Source of the DNA: Simiduia agarivorans SA1 = DSM 21679
Lineage (GTDB): Bacteria > Pseudomonadota > Gammaproteobacteria > Pseudomonadales > Cellvibrionaceae
Direction: 5' to 3'
Length of the DNA stretch: 64,000 nt
Assembly (NCBI RefSeq): GCF_000305785.2
Contig: NC_018868.3
Coordinates: forward strand, 2,960,270 to 3,024,269
Positions within the stretch are counted from its first letter, which is position 1; each line of letters begins with the position of its first letter. Positions 8,774-18,589 of the stretch are shown here, in pieces. The notes beneath the pieces are model-generated. The model did no database searches and was not told where the DNA came from. It saw only the letters and a list, made by a program, of their open reading frames with translations. Made by a program: the position numbers and the translations under genes.

Positions 8774-11407
8774 TTAAAAACTGTAGGTGACTTTTCCATA
8801 AACAAAGCGACCACGCGGGCTGTGTTGGCTGGATACATAGCCATACAGGTCCGAATCGCCATCGCCGATTGCGAAGGGCACGTCTTCGTCCAGCAGGTTG
8901 TCTACACCAAAACTGACTTGCGTATTTTCCATGCCGGTATAACGGGCCTGGAGGTTGACGGTGACAAACTTGTCGACCATGCGCGATGTATTGGTGTCGT
9001 AGTCCGGACTACCGTCAAAATCGATATCGGGAGTATCTTCGAATTCACCGGTGTAGTTAACACTGGCTGTCATTCCGAAGCTATCCCAATCCAAATCGCC
9101 CGCCGCCACCCAGCGATGTTTGGGGTACTTGTACTCGCCGGCGAGCTTGCGTGTGATCAGGCTGGAACCATCGGCATTCAACTCTACCCGGTCAAATTTT
9201 GCCAGGTAGGCGTAATCGAACCGGAAGCCGAGCGCGCCATCAGCGAGTTCCAGGCCGCTGTAGCGGGCACTGAAGTCTACGCCGCCTGCATCCTGCTCAC
9301 CAATATTGATGTAGCCACTGTTGACGGACTGCAGCGCTCCGAGCGTATCGCCAGGCAAAGGCGCTGAGCGAACACATACGCTGCTGTTCTGGACATCACA
9401 AAATTGGGTATATAGATAGCCCACGGGTACTTCGTCGATTTTGTTTTCCTGTTTTATATTCCACAGGTCGAGGGACAGGGTCAGATCGTCGGAGGGTTGG
9501 AACACGACGCCCACGTTATAAGACTCAGACTCTTCGGCCTCGAGATCCGGGTTGCCTGAGAATATTACTGTGTAGTCTGTGCTGGCGCAGTAAACCGGGT
9601 TGTCTGCGCAACCATACACATCTTCGAAAAACAAAGATTCCTGCGATGGACCGAGTCCGATCTGGGCCAGAGACGGCGCGCGGAAACCCTGCCCCCAGGA
9701 CGCCCGAAGGCTGACGGCTTCAGTAACAGCCCAGCGGGCGTTGATCATCGGGTTAGTGGTGGAGCCAAAGTCGCTGTAATTGTCGTAACGGCCGGCGAGC
9801 GTCACATCCAGATTTTCCATTACCGGCAGCGCGACTTCCACATAGGCCGACCCGATATCGCGCTTGGCGGCGGCAGAGACGGACTCGGTGCCAAAGATAA
9901 GCCCGCGCTGGAATTGATCGTCGGGAATATCGGAAGCGCTTTCCTCGCGGTATTCGACGCCAGCCGCCATGGCAGCTGCGCCACCGGCCATATCAAACAG
10001 GTCGCCGGAAATATTGAAGTCCACCATACTCATTTGTGAGGTGCCCTGCCGAACCAGGCTGGTGGTGATTGCATCAATCACAGACTGGGGATTCTGGGTT
10101 GCACCAAAAGGGTTGTATCGGCCGGCGTCAATTTCTTGCTGCAGAAAATCGGTTCTTACCCAGCCCTGTGAACGATCGCCGGTTTGCTTTGATTCGGACC
10201 GGGCCCGTTGGGCGCTCAATTCCCAGTTCCAATCGTTCACGGTGCCTTTCAGTCCGAACAGAACGCGCAGATTGGTAGTCTGAATGTCCCAGACCCGTGC
10301 GCCTGCATCCACGGTCCGATAGCGGCCAACATCAATGCTGGTAGCGCCGGTATAGGGATTGCCAGGATGCGTTACAGGCACGGTTAAGCCCGCGCTTTCA
10401 TCCAAGGGTGTGGGTGCGCCGCGCGCGGACGAGCGGTTGTGCTGAACGCCTATTTCTGTGAACAGCTCGATATCATCGGTAAGCATGCGATGGCCACTGC
10501 CGAGCAAGCCAACGCGTTCGGCCTCGGGCGTCAATACGTTCCATGGACCGTAATCGTAAACACAGGTATTGCCGCCGGGGCCGGCGATACTGTCTGTTGG
10601 GCAAGCGGGGTCGCGTTGCGTGGTGCCGTCAACCACAAACCGGCCGGGGTAGCCCCGTGAGGACCGGAAATCCATGCCGCCATTGGGCGCTTGGTTGGCG
10701 GTGCCCAAGCGGCCGCGGTCGCGGTTCATCAGTGCACTGTTTTTGAAGTAGTCGAATATGAGTGTCATATTCGATTCGTTTTCGCCATTGACGCCCCAAA
10801 TGGCGGACAGGGTTTTTTCATCATTGTCTGTGTCGGTGGTATTGCCGTAGCTACCGGACACCTCGAAACCGTCAAAGTCCTTGCGCAATACAATGTTGAC
10901 CACACCGGCGACGGCATCCGAGCCGTAAATTGCCGAGGCGCCGTCTTTAAGCACCTCAACCCGTTCGATAGCGCCTACCGGAATGGCGTTGATATCCACA
11001 AAATTGGTGGTAATACCTTCAGCGAAAGCACTGATTGCAACGCGACGTCCGTTTACCAGTACCAATGTGGCGTCCGCGCCCAGCCCGCGCAAGCTCACCG
11101 CTGCCGCGCCGTTAGCGGTAGAGTCCTGATTATTGCCCCGGGTTGAAAATGTCCCGTTACCGGCAACCGGTGACTTTTCAAATATTTGCTGAAGATTGTT
11201 GTACCCGGATTTATCAATGGCCTCGCGATCGAACACCTGTACCGGTGTTGCACCTTCAAATTCGCTGTTGCGCGAAATGCGTGAACCTACCACGGTCACT
11301 TCTTCTATGGCTTTGTCCTGGGCGAGGCTTGTGGTGGGCAAGCCGGCTGCCACGGCGATGGCACTGAATAACAACGTGTGGCGAAAGCTTTCTCTCTGGC
11401 GTTTCAT
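8774..11407 (-). CDS. TonB-dependent outer-membrane receptor
   Basis: 877 residues with a signal peptide ending at S-L-A (about residue 29), then a TonB-box-like E-E-V-T-V-V-G-S-R. A plug domain follows (about 50-180, with L-R-G-L-G-A-D-A-T-L-V-L-V-N-G-R-R and the V-E-V-L-K-D-G-A-S-A-I-Y-G-S-D-A-V-A-G-V motif), then a 22-strand beta barrel ending in Y-G-K-V-T-Y-S-F. The terminal F is typical of outer-membrane proteins. It imports a large or scarce substrate at the expense of TonB energy. The substrate is unknown; the adjacent sulfatase hints at sulfated compounds. AAGGAT lies nine bases before the ATG. Confidence 0.95.
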   Translation of the reverse strand: MKRQRESFRHTLLFSAIAVAAGLPTTSLAQDKAIEEVTVVGSRISRNSEFEGATPVQVFDREAIDKSGYNNLQQIFEKSPVAGNGTFSTRGNNQDSTANGAAAVSLRGLGADATLVLVNGRRVAISAFAEGITTNFVDINAIPVGAIERVEVLKDGASAIYGSDAVAGVVNIVLRKDFDGFEVSGSYGNTTDTDNDEKTLSAIWGVNGENESNMTLIFDYFKNSALMNRDRGRLGTANQAPNGGMDFRSSRGYPGRFVVDGTTQRDPACPTDSIAGPGGNTCVYDYGPWNVLTPEAERVGLLGSGHRMLTDDIELFTEIGVQHNRSSARGAPTPLDESAGLTVPVTHPGNPYTGATSIDVGRYRTVDAGARVWDIQTTNLRVLFGLKGTVNDWNWELSAQRARSESKQTGDRSQGWVRTDFLQQEIDAGRYNPFGATQNPQSVIDAITTSLVRQGTSQMSMVDFNISGDLFDMAGGAAAMAAGVEYREESASDIPDDQFQRGLIFGTESVSAAAKRDIGSAYVEVALPVMENLDVTLAGRYDNYSDFGSTTNPMINARWAVTEAVSLRASWGQGFRAPSLAQIGLGPSQESLFFEDVYGCADNPVYCASTDYTVIFSGNPDLEAEESESYNVGVVFQPSDDLTLSLDLWNIKQENKIDEVPVGYLYTQFCDVQNSSVCVRSAPLPGDTLGALQSVNSGYINIGEQDAGGVDFSARYSGLELADGALGFRFDYAYLAKFDRVELNADGSSLITRKLAGEYKYPKHRWVAAGDLDWDSFGMTASVNYTGEFEDTPDIDFDGSPDYDTNTSRMVDKFVTVNLQARYTGMENTQVSFGVDNLLDEDVPFAIGDGDSDLYGYVSSQHSPRGRFVYGKVTYSF

Positions 11408-11796
11408 GTTTCTATCCTTTTCATGAATTTATTTTTTACGCTGCAACCTCCAGCGGTACAGGCATACCATCTGGTGAATTCAAAGGCGATAGTTGGATAG
11501 TTGAAGTGAGAGAAAAGGAAACCAATGCGAAGCTTTTCTGCGATAAAAATATTTTTTTCGCCCGGGAATGGTTCGTTCGTATCGCTAATTGTTTTTGTGT
11601 GGGAAAAAGGCTTATGGGGTAATAAATCCTACTTACTCATTAGAGGAAATACATTATTGGAAAAATAATTCCCACAATTTAAATAGGGCTTATTGCTCAC
11701 GTTAACGGTGAAATGCGTGCGACGAAAGGGTCCGTCTATACGGTGATCAGTGTATGGACGCAGCGCTGTTGACGATGGGAAACAGCTGATGACCAT
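11408..11796. other. AT-rich leader region upstream of the TonB-dependent receptor
   Basis: About 390 bases with no convincing ORF. It is clearly AT-richer than its surroundings (runs such as AAAAATATTTTTTT near 11545), as expected for a regulated promoter of a TonB-dependent receptor. I could not identify a specific operator. Confidence 0.4.
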
Positions 11797-11823
11797 TAAA
11801 AAAGCCGGCGAGTGCCGGCTTTG
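11797..11823 (-). terminator. terminator of ilvD
   Basis: Read on the minus strand, CAAAGCCGGC-ACTC-GCCGGCTTTTTT forms an 8-bp GC-rich stem followed by T residues, about 36 bases after the ilvD stop. Confidence 0.85.
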
Positions 11824-11858
11824 AATCAGAGACTGGGCCGCTTGGCCGCAGGTGACGT

Positions 11859-13703
11859 TCAGTCCAGTTTCGACAGATCCCGCACCGCGCCCTTATCGGC
11901 ACTGGTGGCCAACAATGCATAGGCCTTTAACGATGCAGAGACTTTGCGTGGCCGGGCTTTGCGTGGCTTCCAGGCGTCTTTGCCGCGGGCTTCTTCGCGG
12001 CTGCGGCGGGCTGCCAATTCCGCGTCTGACAGTTTTACATTGATGCTGCGCGCGGGAATGTTGATTTGGATAATATCGCCAGTTTCCACCAACCCGATGG
12101 CGCCACCCGCGGCGGCTTCCGGTGAAGCGTGGCCAATGGAAAGGCCGGAGGTGCCGCCTGAGAAACGCCCGTCGGTGAGCAATGCGCACTGCTTGCCCAG
12201 ACCTTTGGATTTCAGGTAGCTGGTGGGGTAAAGCATTTCCTGCATACCGGGGCCGCCTTTTGGGCCTTCGTAACGGATGATGACCACATCGCCGGCTTTG
12301 ACTTTGCCATCGAGGATATCGGCCACGGCGTCTTCCTGGCTTTCGACCACATAGGCGCTGCCTTCGAATTCCCAGATGGATTCATCCACACCGGAGGTTT
12401 TGACCACACAGCCGTCTACCGCGATGTTGCCGGTCAGCACCGCCAGACCGCCCTCCTTGCTATAGGCATGTTGTACCGAGCGGATGCAGCCCTGCTCGCG
12501 GTCGCCGTCCGGACTTGGCCAGCGGGTGGCTTGTGAAAACGCGGTCTGGGTGGGAATGCCGGCGGGGCCCGCCTTGAAGAACTCGGCCACTGCGGCGTCG
12601 CCGGTCTGGACGATGTCCCATTTGGCCAGGCCTTCCGCCAGGGTATTGCTGTGCACCGTGGGCACCGAGGTATCGAGCAGGCCGCCGCGGGCGAGCTCAC
12701 CCAGAATGCCGAATACGCCGCCGGCCCGGTGCACGTCTTCCATATGGTATTTCTGGGTGTTGGGGGCGACTTTACACAGCTGCGGGATCTGGCGCGAAAG
12801 CGCGTCGATATCCTGCATGCCGAAGTCCACGCCGCCTTCCTGTGCGGCCGCCAACAGGTGCAGGATGGTATTGGTGGAGCCGCCCATGGCGATATCCAGC
12901 GCCATGGCATTTCTGAACGCGGCCTTGGATGCGATGGCGCGCGGCAACAAATGGGATTCTTCGCCTTCGTAGTAGCGCTTGGTGATGTCGACGATACGCC
13001 GGCCGGCTTCCAGGAACAATTGCTCGCGGTCGGCGTGGGTGGCCAACATGGAGCCGTTGCCCGGTAGGGACAAACCCAACGCCTCGGTCAGGCAGTTCAT
13101 GGAGTTGGCTGTGAACATGCCAGAGCAGGAACCGCAGGTGGGGCAGGCGGAGCGTTCGTACTCGGCCACCAGCTCATCGGACGCGCTGCTGTCGGCGGCG
13201 ATCACCATGGCATCCACCAGATCCAGCTTGTGTTCCGATAACTTGGTCTTGCCCGCTTCCATGGGGCCACCGGACACGAAAATCACCGGGATATTCAGGC
13301 GCATGGCCGCCATCAGCATGCCGGGGGTGATTTTGTCGCAGTTGGAAATACACACGATGGCATCGGCGCAGTGGGCGTTGACCATGTATTCAACGCTGTC
13401 GGCGATGATGTCGCGGCTGGGCAGGCTGTAGAGCATGCCATCGTGGCCCATGGCGATACCGTCATCCACCGCAATGGTATTGAATTCCTTGGCCACGCCG
13501 CCGGCCTTTTCGATTTCACGCGCCACCAACTGGCCCATGTCTTTCAGATGAACATGGCCGGGCACAAATTGCGTGAAGGAATTCGCCACCGCAATGATGG
13601 GCTTCTGAAAGTCGTCGTCCTTCATACCGGTTGCGCGCCACAGCGCGCGGGCGCCAGCCATGTTACGGCCGGCGGTGGAAGTCTTGGAGCGATAGGCGGG
13701 CAT
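11859..13703 (-). CDS. ilvD: dihydroxy-acid dehydratase
   Basis: Dehydrates 2,3-dihydroxy acids in valine, leucine and isoleucine synthesis; an iron-sulfur enzyme. 614 residues, the normal length. Visible motifs are N-C-D-K-I-T-P-G and [18 protein letters not shown] (cluster cysteines), K-T-S-G-V-D near the C-terminal half, and G-R-F-S-G-G-T-S-G. The ATG at 13703 is chosen because M-P-A-Y-R-S-K matches the family N terminus and GGAG precedes it. A longer in-frame extension to 13805 would add a low-complexity G-S-G-S-G-S-G segment and is unlikely. ilvE, the last step of the pathway, lies 11 kb away on the other strand. Confidence 0.97.
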   Translation of the reverse strand: MPAYRSKTSTAGRNMAGARALWRATGMKDDDFQKPIIAVANSFTQFVPGHVHLKDMGQLVAREIEKAGGVAKEFNTIAVDDGIAMGHDGMLYSLPSRDIIADSVEYMVNAHCADAIVCISNCDKITPGMLMAAMRLNIPVIFVSGGPMEAGKTKLSEHKLDLVDAMVIAADSSASDELVAEYERSACPTCGSCSGMFTANSMNCLTEALGLSLPGNGSMLATHADREQLFLEAGRRIVDITKRYYEGEESHLLPRAIASKAAFRNAMALDIAMGGSTNTILHLLAAAQEGGVDFGMQDIDALSRQIPQLCKVAPNTQKYHMEDVHRAGGVFGILGELARGGLLDTSVPTVHSNTLAEGLAKWDIVQTGDAAVAEFFKAGPAGIPTQTAFSQATRWPSPDGDREQGCIRSVQHAYSKEGGLAVLTGNIAVDGCVVKTSGVDESIWEFEGSAYVVESQEDAVADILDGKVKAGDVVIIRYEGPKGGPGMQEMLYPTSYLKSKGLGKQCALLTDGRFSGGTSGLSIGHASPEAAAGGAIGLVETGDIIQINIPARSINVKLSDAELAARRSREEARGKDAWKPRKARPRKVSASLKAYALLATSADKGAVRDLSKLD

Positions 13704-13757
13704 TACAATCTCCGGTACAGCAAGTGCGGATGAATAAAAAATTTGTGTTAGTGCGGT

Positions 13758-13780
13758 GCCGCTGCCGCTGCCGCTGCCGG
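13758..13780. repeat. short hexamer tandem repeat upstream of ilvD
   Basis: GCCGCT is repeated nearly four times in the 210-base gap between ilvD and argA. It lies in the ilvD leader about 60 bases before the start codon and could change length by slippage. No function is apparent. Confidence 0.6.
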
Positions 13781-13913
13781 GCATTTTCCTGGCGGCAATC
13801 CACACGGTGAAGGATCACTGTGTGGATTTGCGGGCAAACATTAGCCGGATAGCATAGCAGAAAGCCGGCGGGCGGCCGAGGGGCGCAACCTGAAATATTG
13901 GCAGAAAACTAAT

Positions 13914-15248
13914 TCAGGCTGCGATTTTTTTGATAAAAATTTTCGACTTGCGTTGGTAGTTGTACAGAGATTGCTTCTCGTTGGGCAATGTGTCGATATC
14001 ACCGGGCACAAAACCCTGCTCCAGGAACCAATGCGCGGTCTGGGTGGTGAGTACAAACAGCTCCTTGATACCCATGCGCATCGCCTGCCGCTCGAGCTGA
14101 TGCAGCAGCTTGGCGGCGCGTCCACCCTTTTGGTAGCTGGGGTGGGTGACCACGCACGCCAGTTCGGCGGCGCCATTGGAAAAGGGGTAGAGCGCGGCGC
14201 AGGCGAGAATGGTGCCGTCCTTCTCCAGCACCCAGAACTTTTCAATTTCCGCTTCCAGCACTTCGCGCGACCGGCGCACCAGCACGCCGGCCTGCTCCAG
14301 GGGTTCGATCAGTTCGATGATGCCGCCCACATCATCGATGCTGGCGATGCGCAGCTGTTCGTAGGTATCGCGGTACACCATAGTGCCGGACCCATCGCGG
14401 GTGAACAGCTCCTTAAGGAAGGCGCCGTCGTCGGAGAAAGACACTATCTGCGCGCGCGGTACGCCTTTGGTACAGGCCTGATAGCAGGCGTTGAGCGCCA
14501 GCCGGCTGCCATGGGCGGGGCGGCTTTGCGGGTTGTTCAGGTAGCGCTCCGCTTCATGCAGCATGAACTCGCGGATCAGGCCGCCGGCTTCATCTTCCAC
14601 GCCGCGACCTTCCACAAAACTGACGATCTTGTCGGCATTGAGTGCAATGGCCACCTGGGTCGCCACCTCGGCAAAGGACAGGTTGAACACCTCGCCGGTG
14701 GGGGAATAGCCCAGGGGGCTGATCACCACGATGGCGCCAAAATCCAACGCCTGTTGCATGGGTTTGGTGTTGATACGGCGGACCTTACCGGTGAATTGCA
14801 GGTCTACACCGTCGATGACCCCGATGGGCATGCCGGTGACAAAGTTGCCGGAAATGGCCTGAATCTGGGCGCCGTGCATGGGCGAATTGGGCAGGCCGGT
14901 GCTGAGCGCGGCTTCAATGTCCACGCGCACTTCGCCCGCCGCCTGAATGATGGCGGTCATGGCGTCGGGGTCAGTAATGCGCAGATTCTCGTGAAAATTG
15001 GAGGTCATTTCATCCAGCTGCAGGCGCTCTTCCACCTGCGGACGGGTGCCGTGCACGATCACCAAGCGCACGCCCAGGCTGTTGAGCAGCGCAATGTCGT
15101 AGATGATGTTGGCAAAGTTGGCGTGGCGCACCGCTTCACCCGGCAGCATCAGGACAAAGGTTTTACCCCGGTGCGCATTGATGTAAGGCGAGGAATCCCG
15201 GAACCAGTCGACGTACTGTTGGGACAGAGGTTTCACTTGATCGTTCAT
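13914..15248 (-). CDS. argA: amino-acid N-acetyltransferase (N-acetylglutamate synthase)
   Basis: First step of arginine synthesis, acetylating glutamate. 444 residues, the normal ArgA length. An N-terminal amino-acid-kinase-like regulatory domain (about 20-285, with V-I-V-H-G-T-R-P-Q-V and V-V-I-S-P-L-G-Y-S-P-T-G-E) is followed by a GNAT domain (about 295-440, with V-V-T-H-P-S-Y-Q-K-G-G-R-A-A-K-L-L acetyl-CoA loop). It is four bases downstream of argE, so they are one operon. The N-terminal domain is the usual site of arginine feedback inhibition. Confidence 0.97.
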   Translation of the reverse strand: MNDQVKPLSQQYVDWFRDSSPYINAHRGKTFVLMLPGEAVRHANFANIIYDIALLNSLGVRLVIVHGTRPQVEERLQLDEMTSNFHENLRITDPDAMTAIIQAAGEVRVDIEAALSTGLPNSPMHGAQIQAISGNFVTGMPIGVIDGVDLQFTGKVRRINTKPMQQALDFGAIVVISPLGYSPTGEVFNLSFAEVATQVAIALNADKIVSFVEGRGVEDEAGGLIREFMLHEAERYLNNPQSRPAHGSRLALNACYQACTKGVPRAQIVSFSDDGAFLKELFTRDGSGTMVYRDTYEQLRIASIDDVGGIIELIEPLEQAGVLVRRSREVLEAEIEKFWVLEKDGTILACAALYPFSNGAAELACVVTHPSYQKGGRAAKLLHQLERQAMRMGIKELFVLTTQTAHWFLEQGFVPGDIDTLPNEKQSLYNYQRKSKIFIKKIAA

Positions 15249-15252
15249 AGAG

Positions 15253-16401
15253 TTAGAGGCAGTAGTGACGTATCAGTTGTTGTATCAGATTCACCGCCGG
15301 CGCTATCTGCGCGAGCGGAATGAATTCGTTGGGTTGGTGCGCCTGGTCAATGGAGCCTGGTCCCAGCACCAGGGTTTCCATGCCTAACTGTTGAAAAAAC
15401 GGCGCTTCGGTGGCGAACGCAGCGCTCACCGACGGGCGCCCGCTGAGCGTTTCACACAGGCGCACCAACTCGCTGTCGGGGGCCTGCTCGAATGCGGGCA
15501 CATCTTCAAACAGGGCGCGCAATTGAATGTTGAGTGCGCGTTTTTCCGCTACCGGGCGCAGTCGTTGTTCGAGTTGATGGTGTAGTTCGGCATTGTTCAT
15601 CCCGGGCAGGGCGCGCAGGTCAAAATGCAGCTGGCAATCGGCGCAGATGCGGTTGGGGTTGTCGCCGCCGTGGATACAGCCCAGATTGAGCGTGGGCACC
15701 TGGACCTTGAAGCCGGTATGCTGGTAGCGGGTTTGCAGTTCGGCCCGAAAGCCCAGCAGTTCGCCCATGACCTCGTGCATGGCCTCCAGTGCGTTATTGC
15801 CGAGGGCCGGGTCGGAGGAGTGGCCGCTTTTACCGCGAATCACCACCGACTCCATCATGATGCCTTTGTGCATGCGGATGGGTGCCATGTCCGTGGGCTC
15901 GCCGATAATCGCGGCGCGGGCCTTCGGGCCGCCTTCGGCCGCCAACAGGCGCGCGCCGGCCATCGAGGTTTCCTCATCGGCCGTGGCCAGAATGATCAGT
16001 GGCGCTTTCAATTGCTGGGCGGTGAAAGCCCGCGCGGCGGCCAGTGCCACCGGGAAAAACCCTTTCATGTCGGTGGCGCCCAGGCCATAGAGGCGGTCGT
16101 CGCGCTCGGTGAGGGCAAAGGGGTCCTGATCCCAGGAGTGTTCGTCAAAGGGGACAGTATCGGTGTGCCCGGCCAGAATCAGGCCGCCTTCCCCGCTGCC
16201 CAGGCGCGCAATCAGGTTGGCTTTGCCGGGCTGGTTGGGCAGTGGCTGGATCTGGATGCTGAAGCCCATGGCCTCGAGCCAACTGGCCAGCAATTCAATG
16301 ACCTTGAGGTTGCCCATGTCCAGCGCCGGTGTGGCGCAGCTCACCGAGGGCAGGGCCACCAGTTCGCCGAGTTCACGGGTAAAGCGTTTTAGATCAGTCA
16401 T
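15253..16401 (-). CDS. argE: acetylornithine deacetylase
   Basis: M20-family zinc peptidase that releases ornithine from N-acetylornithine. 382 residues, as in E. coli. It has L-A-G-H-T-D-T-V-P-F-D (zinc H and catalytic D), G-A-T-D-M-K-G-F-F (zinc D), A-T-A-D-E-E-T-S-M-A-G-A (catalytic and zinc E) and G-P-G-S-I-D-Q-A-H-Q-P-N-E (last zinc H). The start overlaps the phzF-like gene by eight bases and the stop is four bases from argA. Confidence 0.96.
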   Translation of the reverse strand: MTDLKRFTRELGELVALPSVSCATPALDMGNLKVIELLASWLEAMGFSIQIQPLPNQPGKANLIARLGSGEGGLILAGHTDTVPFDEHSWDQDPFALTERDDRLYGLGATDMKGFFPVALAAARAFTAQQLKAPLIILATADEETSMAGARLLAAEGGPKARAAIIGEPTDMAPIRMHKGIMMESVVIRGKSGHSSDPALGNNALEAMHEVMGELLGFRAELQTRYQHTGFKVQVPTLNLGCIHGGDNPNRICADCQLHFDLRALPGMNNAELHHQLEQRLRPVAEKRALNIQLRALFEDVPAFEQAPDSELVRLCETLSGRPSVSAAFATEAPFFQQLGMETLVLGPGSIDQAHQPNEFIPLAQIAPAVNLIQQLIRHYCL

Positions 16402-17203
16402 GGCCGTCGGGTATCTGAATAGTGCCTGTTAAGAATGGCACAGCATGGCCGCGCAGGAACACCCTTGTGTCGACCAATTCGCACTCCAGCTCGCCCCCGC
16501 GGGCGGAGACCTGTAAAGCGGTGAAGTGCGTGCGGCCGGTTTTGTCGGCCCAGTAGGGCGTGAGTTTGGTGTGCGCCGAGCCGGTGACCGGGTCTTCATC
16601 CACGCCCACGTTGGGGCCGAAAAAACGGCTGACAAAATCCACGCTGTCGCCCGCTGCAGTGACAATCACGCCGCGCACCGGAATCGCGGCCAGGGCTTTG
16701 AAATCGGGTGACAGGGCGCGCACTTCAGCCTCTGTTGCCAGTTCAACAATCACATCCTCTCCGTTGACGATATGCAATGGCTGGCAGCCCAGCGCGTTGG
16801 CGAGCTGGTGTTGGTGGGCGGCAGACAGGCTGCACGGGTCCAGCCGTTGGCAGGGAAAATCCAGCTCCAGCCGGCCATCGTCCAGCCGGTTGACCCGCAG
16901 CTCGCCCGACAGGGTATTGAAACGCAAAGGGGCGACAGTGTAGTCCAGTCGGTTGTACAGTACCCAGGCGGTGGCCAGGGTGGCATGGCCACACAGGGCA
17001 ACCTCGCAATCCGGGGTAAACCAGCGCAGCTGGTAGGCCTCGCCGTCCGGTACAACGTAGGCGGTTTCCGACAGGTTGTTCTCGGCGGCAATGGCCTGCA
17101 GGGTGGTGTCGGGCAGCCAGGCGGCCAATGGCACCACCGCCGCCGGGTTGCCGGCGAACAGCCGTTGGGTGAACGCATCTACCTGATAAATCGCGAGTTC
17201 CAT
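16394..17203 (-). CDS. PhzF family isomerase/epimerase-like protein
   Basis: 269 residues with the PhzF fold signatures: Q-V-D-A-F-T-Q-R-L-F-A-G-N-P-A-A-V at the N terminus, N-N-L-S-E-T-A-Y-V (catalytic E), F-T-P-D-C-E-V-A-L-C-G-H-A-T-L-A, and V-D-E-D-P-V-T-G-S-A-H. Most family members outside phenazine clusters have no known substrate. The ATG at 17203 is preceded by AAGGAG and matches family N termini. It shares an operon with argE and argA, overlapping argE by eight bases; a role linked to amino acids is possible but unproven. There are no phenazine genes nearby. Confidence 0.92.
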   Translation of the reverse strand: MELAIYQVDAFTQRLFAGNPAAVVPLAAWLPDTTLQAIAAENNLSETAYVVPDGEAYQLRWFTPDCEVALCGHATLATAWVLYNRLDYTVAPLRFNTLSGELRVNRLDDGRLELDFPCQRLDPCSLSAAHQHQLANALGCQPLHIVNGEDVIVELATEAEVRALSPDFKALAAIPVRGVIVTAAGDSVDFVSRFFGPNVGVDEDPVTGSAHTKLTPYWADKTGRTHFTALQVSARGGELECELVDTRVFLRGHAVPFLTGTIQIPDGHD

Positions 17204-17252
17204 GGCCTGTCTCCTTTTAGACGATTGTGGCACCGACCGGGCGCCATAAACA

Positions 17253-17278
17253 ACAAAGGCGCCCATTGGCGCCTTTGT
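17253..17278 (-). terminator. hairpin after pit, probable terminator
   Basis: CAAAGGCGCC-N5-GCGCCTTTG stem-loop between pit and phzF. Read on the minus strand it is followed by TTGTTTA, a weak T tract, so termination may be partial. Confidence 0.65.
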
Positions 17279-17295
17279 GGGGTGCGATGTCCGGT

Positions 17296-18564
17296 TTAGC
17301 TGAACAGCCCCTTGAAGAAGTAAAAGAACACTACCGCCAGCAAGGCGCCCGCCGGCAGGGTGACGATCCACGACATGAAGATACTGCCGATCACGCGCAG
17401 GTTGAGCGCACCAATACCGCGCGCCAGGCCTACACCCAGTACCGCGCCCACCAGTGTGTGGGTGGTAGAAATGGGCAGCCCGGTACCGGACGCGAGTACC
17501 ACCGTGCCAGCGGCACCCAGCTCGGCGGCAAAGCCGCGGCTCGGGGTCAGGTGGGTGATTTTCTTGCCGATGGTGGCCATGACCCGGTGGCCGTAGGTGG
17601 CGAGACCAATCACGATACCGATTGCGCCCACCAGCAGGATCCAGCCGGGCATAGCGGCTTTGGCACCAATGGCCCCGGTTTTCACCGTGGCGACAATGGC
17701 TGCCATGGGGCCGACGGCGTTGGCCACATCGTTGGAACCGTGGGCGAACGCCATGGAACAGGCGGTAAAAATCATCAGGATGGCAAATACCTGCTCAACG
17801 TTGGCAAAGCGGGATTCTTTTTCACTGACGGGTTTGAGCTGGCGCAGCAGGTAAATACCGAAACCGGCCACCAAGAGCCCGATCAAGGCGGACAGGCCCA
17901 TGGACTCCAGGAAGCTGAGCTTGAAACCGCTGTCCTTGAATACGTGCTTCAGGCCCTTCAGCAAGGTCACCATGCTGATCAGAAAGCCCACGAAGAACAT
18001 GTACACCGGCACGTACTTTTTGGCGTTGGCCAGGGGGTTGTCGGTGTCGAGAATCAGCCGTTGCACGCTGCGGAACAGCATGAAGGCAATGGTGCCCGCC
18101 AGTAGCGGCGAAACCACCCAGCTGGCGGCGATAGTGCCAACCTTGCCCCAGTTCACCGCGTTCATGCCGATGCCGGCGACGGCAAAGCCTACAATGGCAC
18201 CCACGATGGAGTGGGTGGTGGACACCGGCCAGCCGAGGATAGACGCCGCCAGCAGCCAGGTGCCCGCGGCCAGCAAGGCGGCCATCATGCCGTACACCAG
18301 TAATTCTGGTGTGTCGGCGAGCATGCCAGGGTCGATAATGCCCTTGCGGATGGTATCGGTGACCGCACCGCCCGCCAGATAGGCGCCCAGGAATTCGAAC
18401 ACCATGGCGATAATAATCGCCTGTTTGATGGTGAGGGCCTTGGAGCCCACCGAGGTGCCCATGGCGTTGGCGACGTCATTCGCACCCACACCCCAGGCCA
18501 TAAACAGACCGAAAATACAGGCCAGGACCAGAAAAATCTGGCCGTATTCAGCAATAACAGACAT
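17296..18564 (-). CDS. pit: PiT family inorganic phosphate transporter
   Basis: 422 residues, very hydrophobic, with about ten membrane segments. Both inverted PiT signature repeats are visible: G-A-N-D-V-A-N-A-M-G-T-S-V-G near residue 27 and F-A-H-G-S-N-D-V-A-N-A-V-G-P near 260. The second half also has S-T-T-H-T-L-V-G-A, matching S-T-T-H-S-I-V-G-A in the first. It imports phosphate by cation symport. It follows the PhoU-like DUF47 gene by 25 bases, the standard pairing. Confidence 0.95.
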   Translation of the reverse strand: MSVIAEYGQIFLVLACIFGLFMAWGVGANDVANAMGTSVGSKALTIKQAIIIAMVFEFLGAYLAGGAVTDTIRKGIIDPGMLADTPELLVYGMMAALLAAGTWLLAASILGWPVSTTHSIVGAIVGFAVAGIGMNAVNWGKVGTIAASWVVSPLLAGTIAFMLFRSVQRLILDTDNPLANAKKYVPVYMFFVGFLISMVTLLKGLKHVFKDSGFKLSFLESMGLSALIGLLVAGFGIYLLRQLKPVSEKESRFANVEQVFAILMIFTACSMAFAHGSNDVANAVGPMAAIVATVKTGAIGAKAAMPGWILLVGAIGIVIGLATYGHRVMATIGKKITHLTPSRGFAAELGAAGTVVLASGTGLPISTTHTLVGAVLGVGLARGIGALNLRVIGSIFMSWIVTLPAGALLAVVFFYFFKGLFS

Positions 18565-18589
18565 GGAAAATTCTCCGCAAAGGTGGCGC

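Noticed and set aside
13704..13805. N-terminal extension of ilvD with a G-S-G-S-G-S-G segment
   Set aside because: IlvD proteins begin near M-P-x-Y-R-S; the ribosome site supports the ATG at 13703.
13953..15323. 456-residue plus-strand ORF opposite argA/argE
   Set aside because: It is the antisense shadow of two well-recognised genes in GC-rich DNA and its protein resembles no family.
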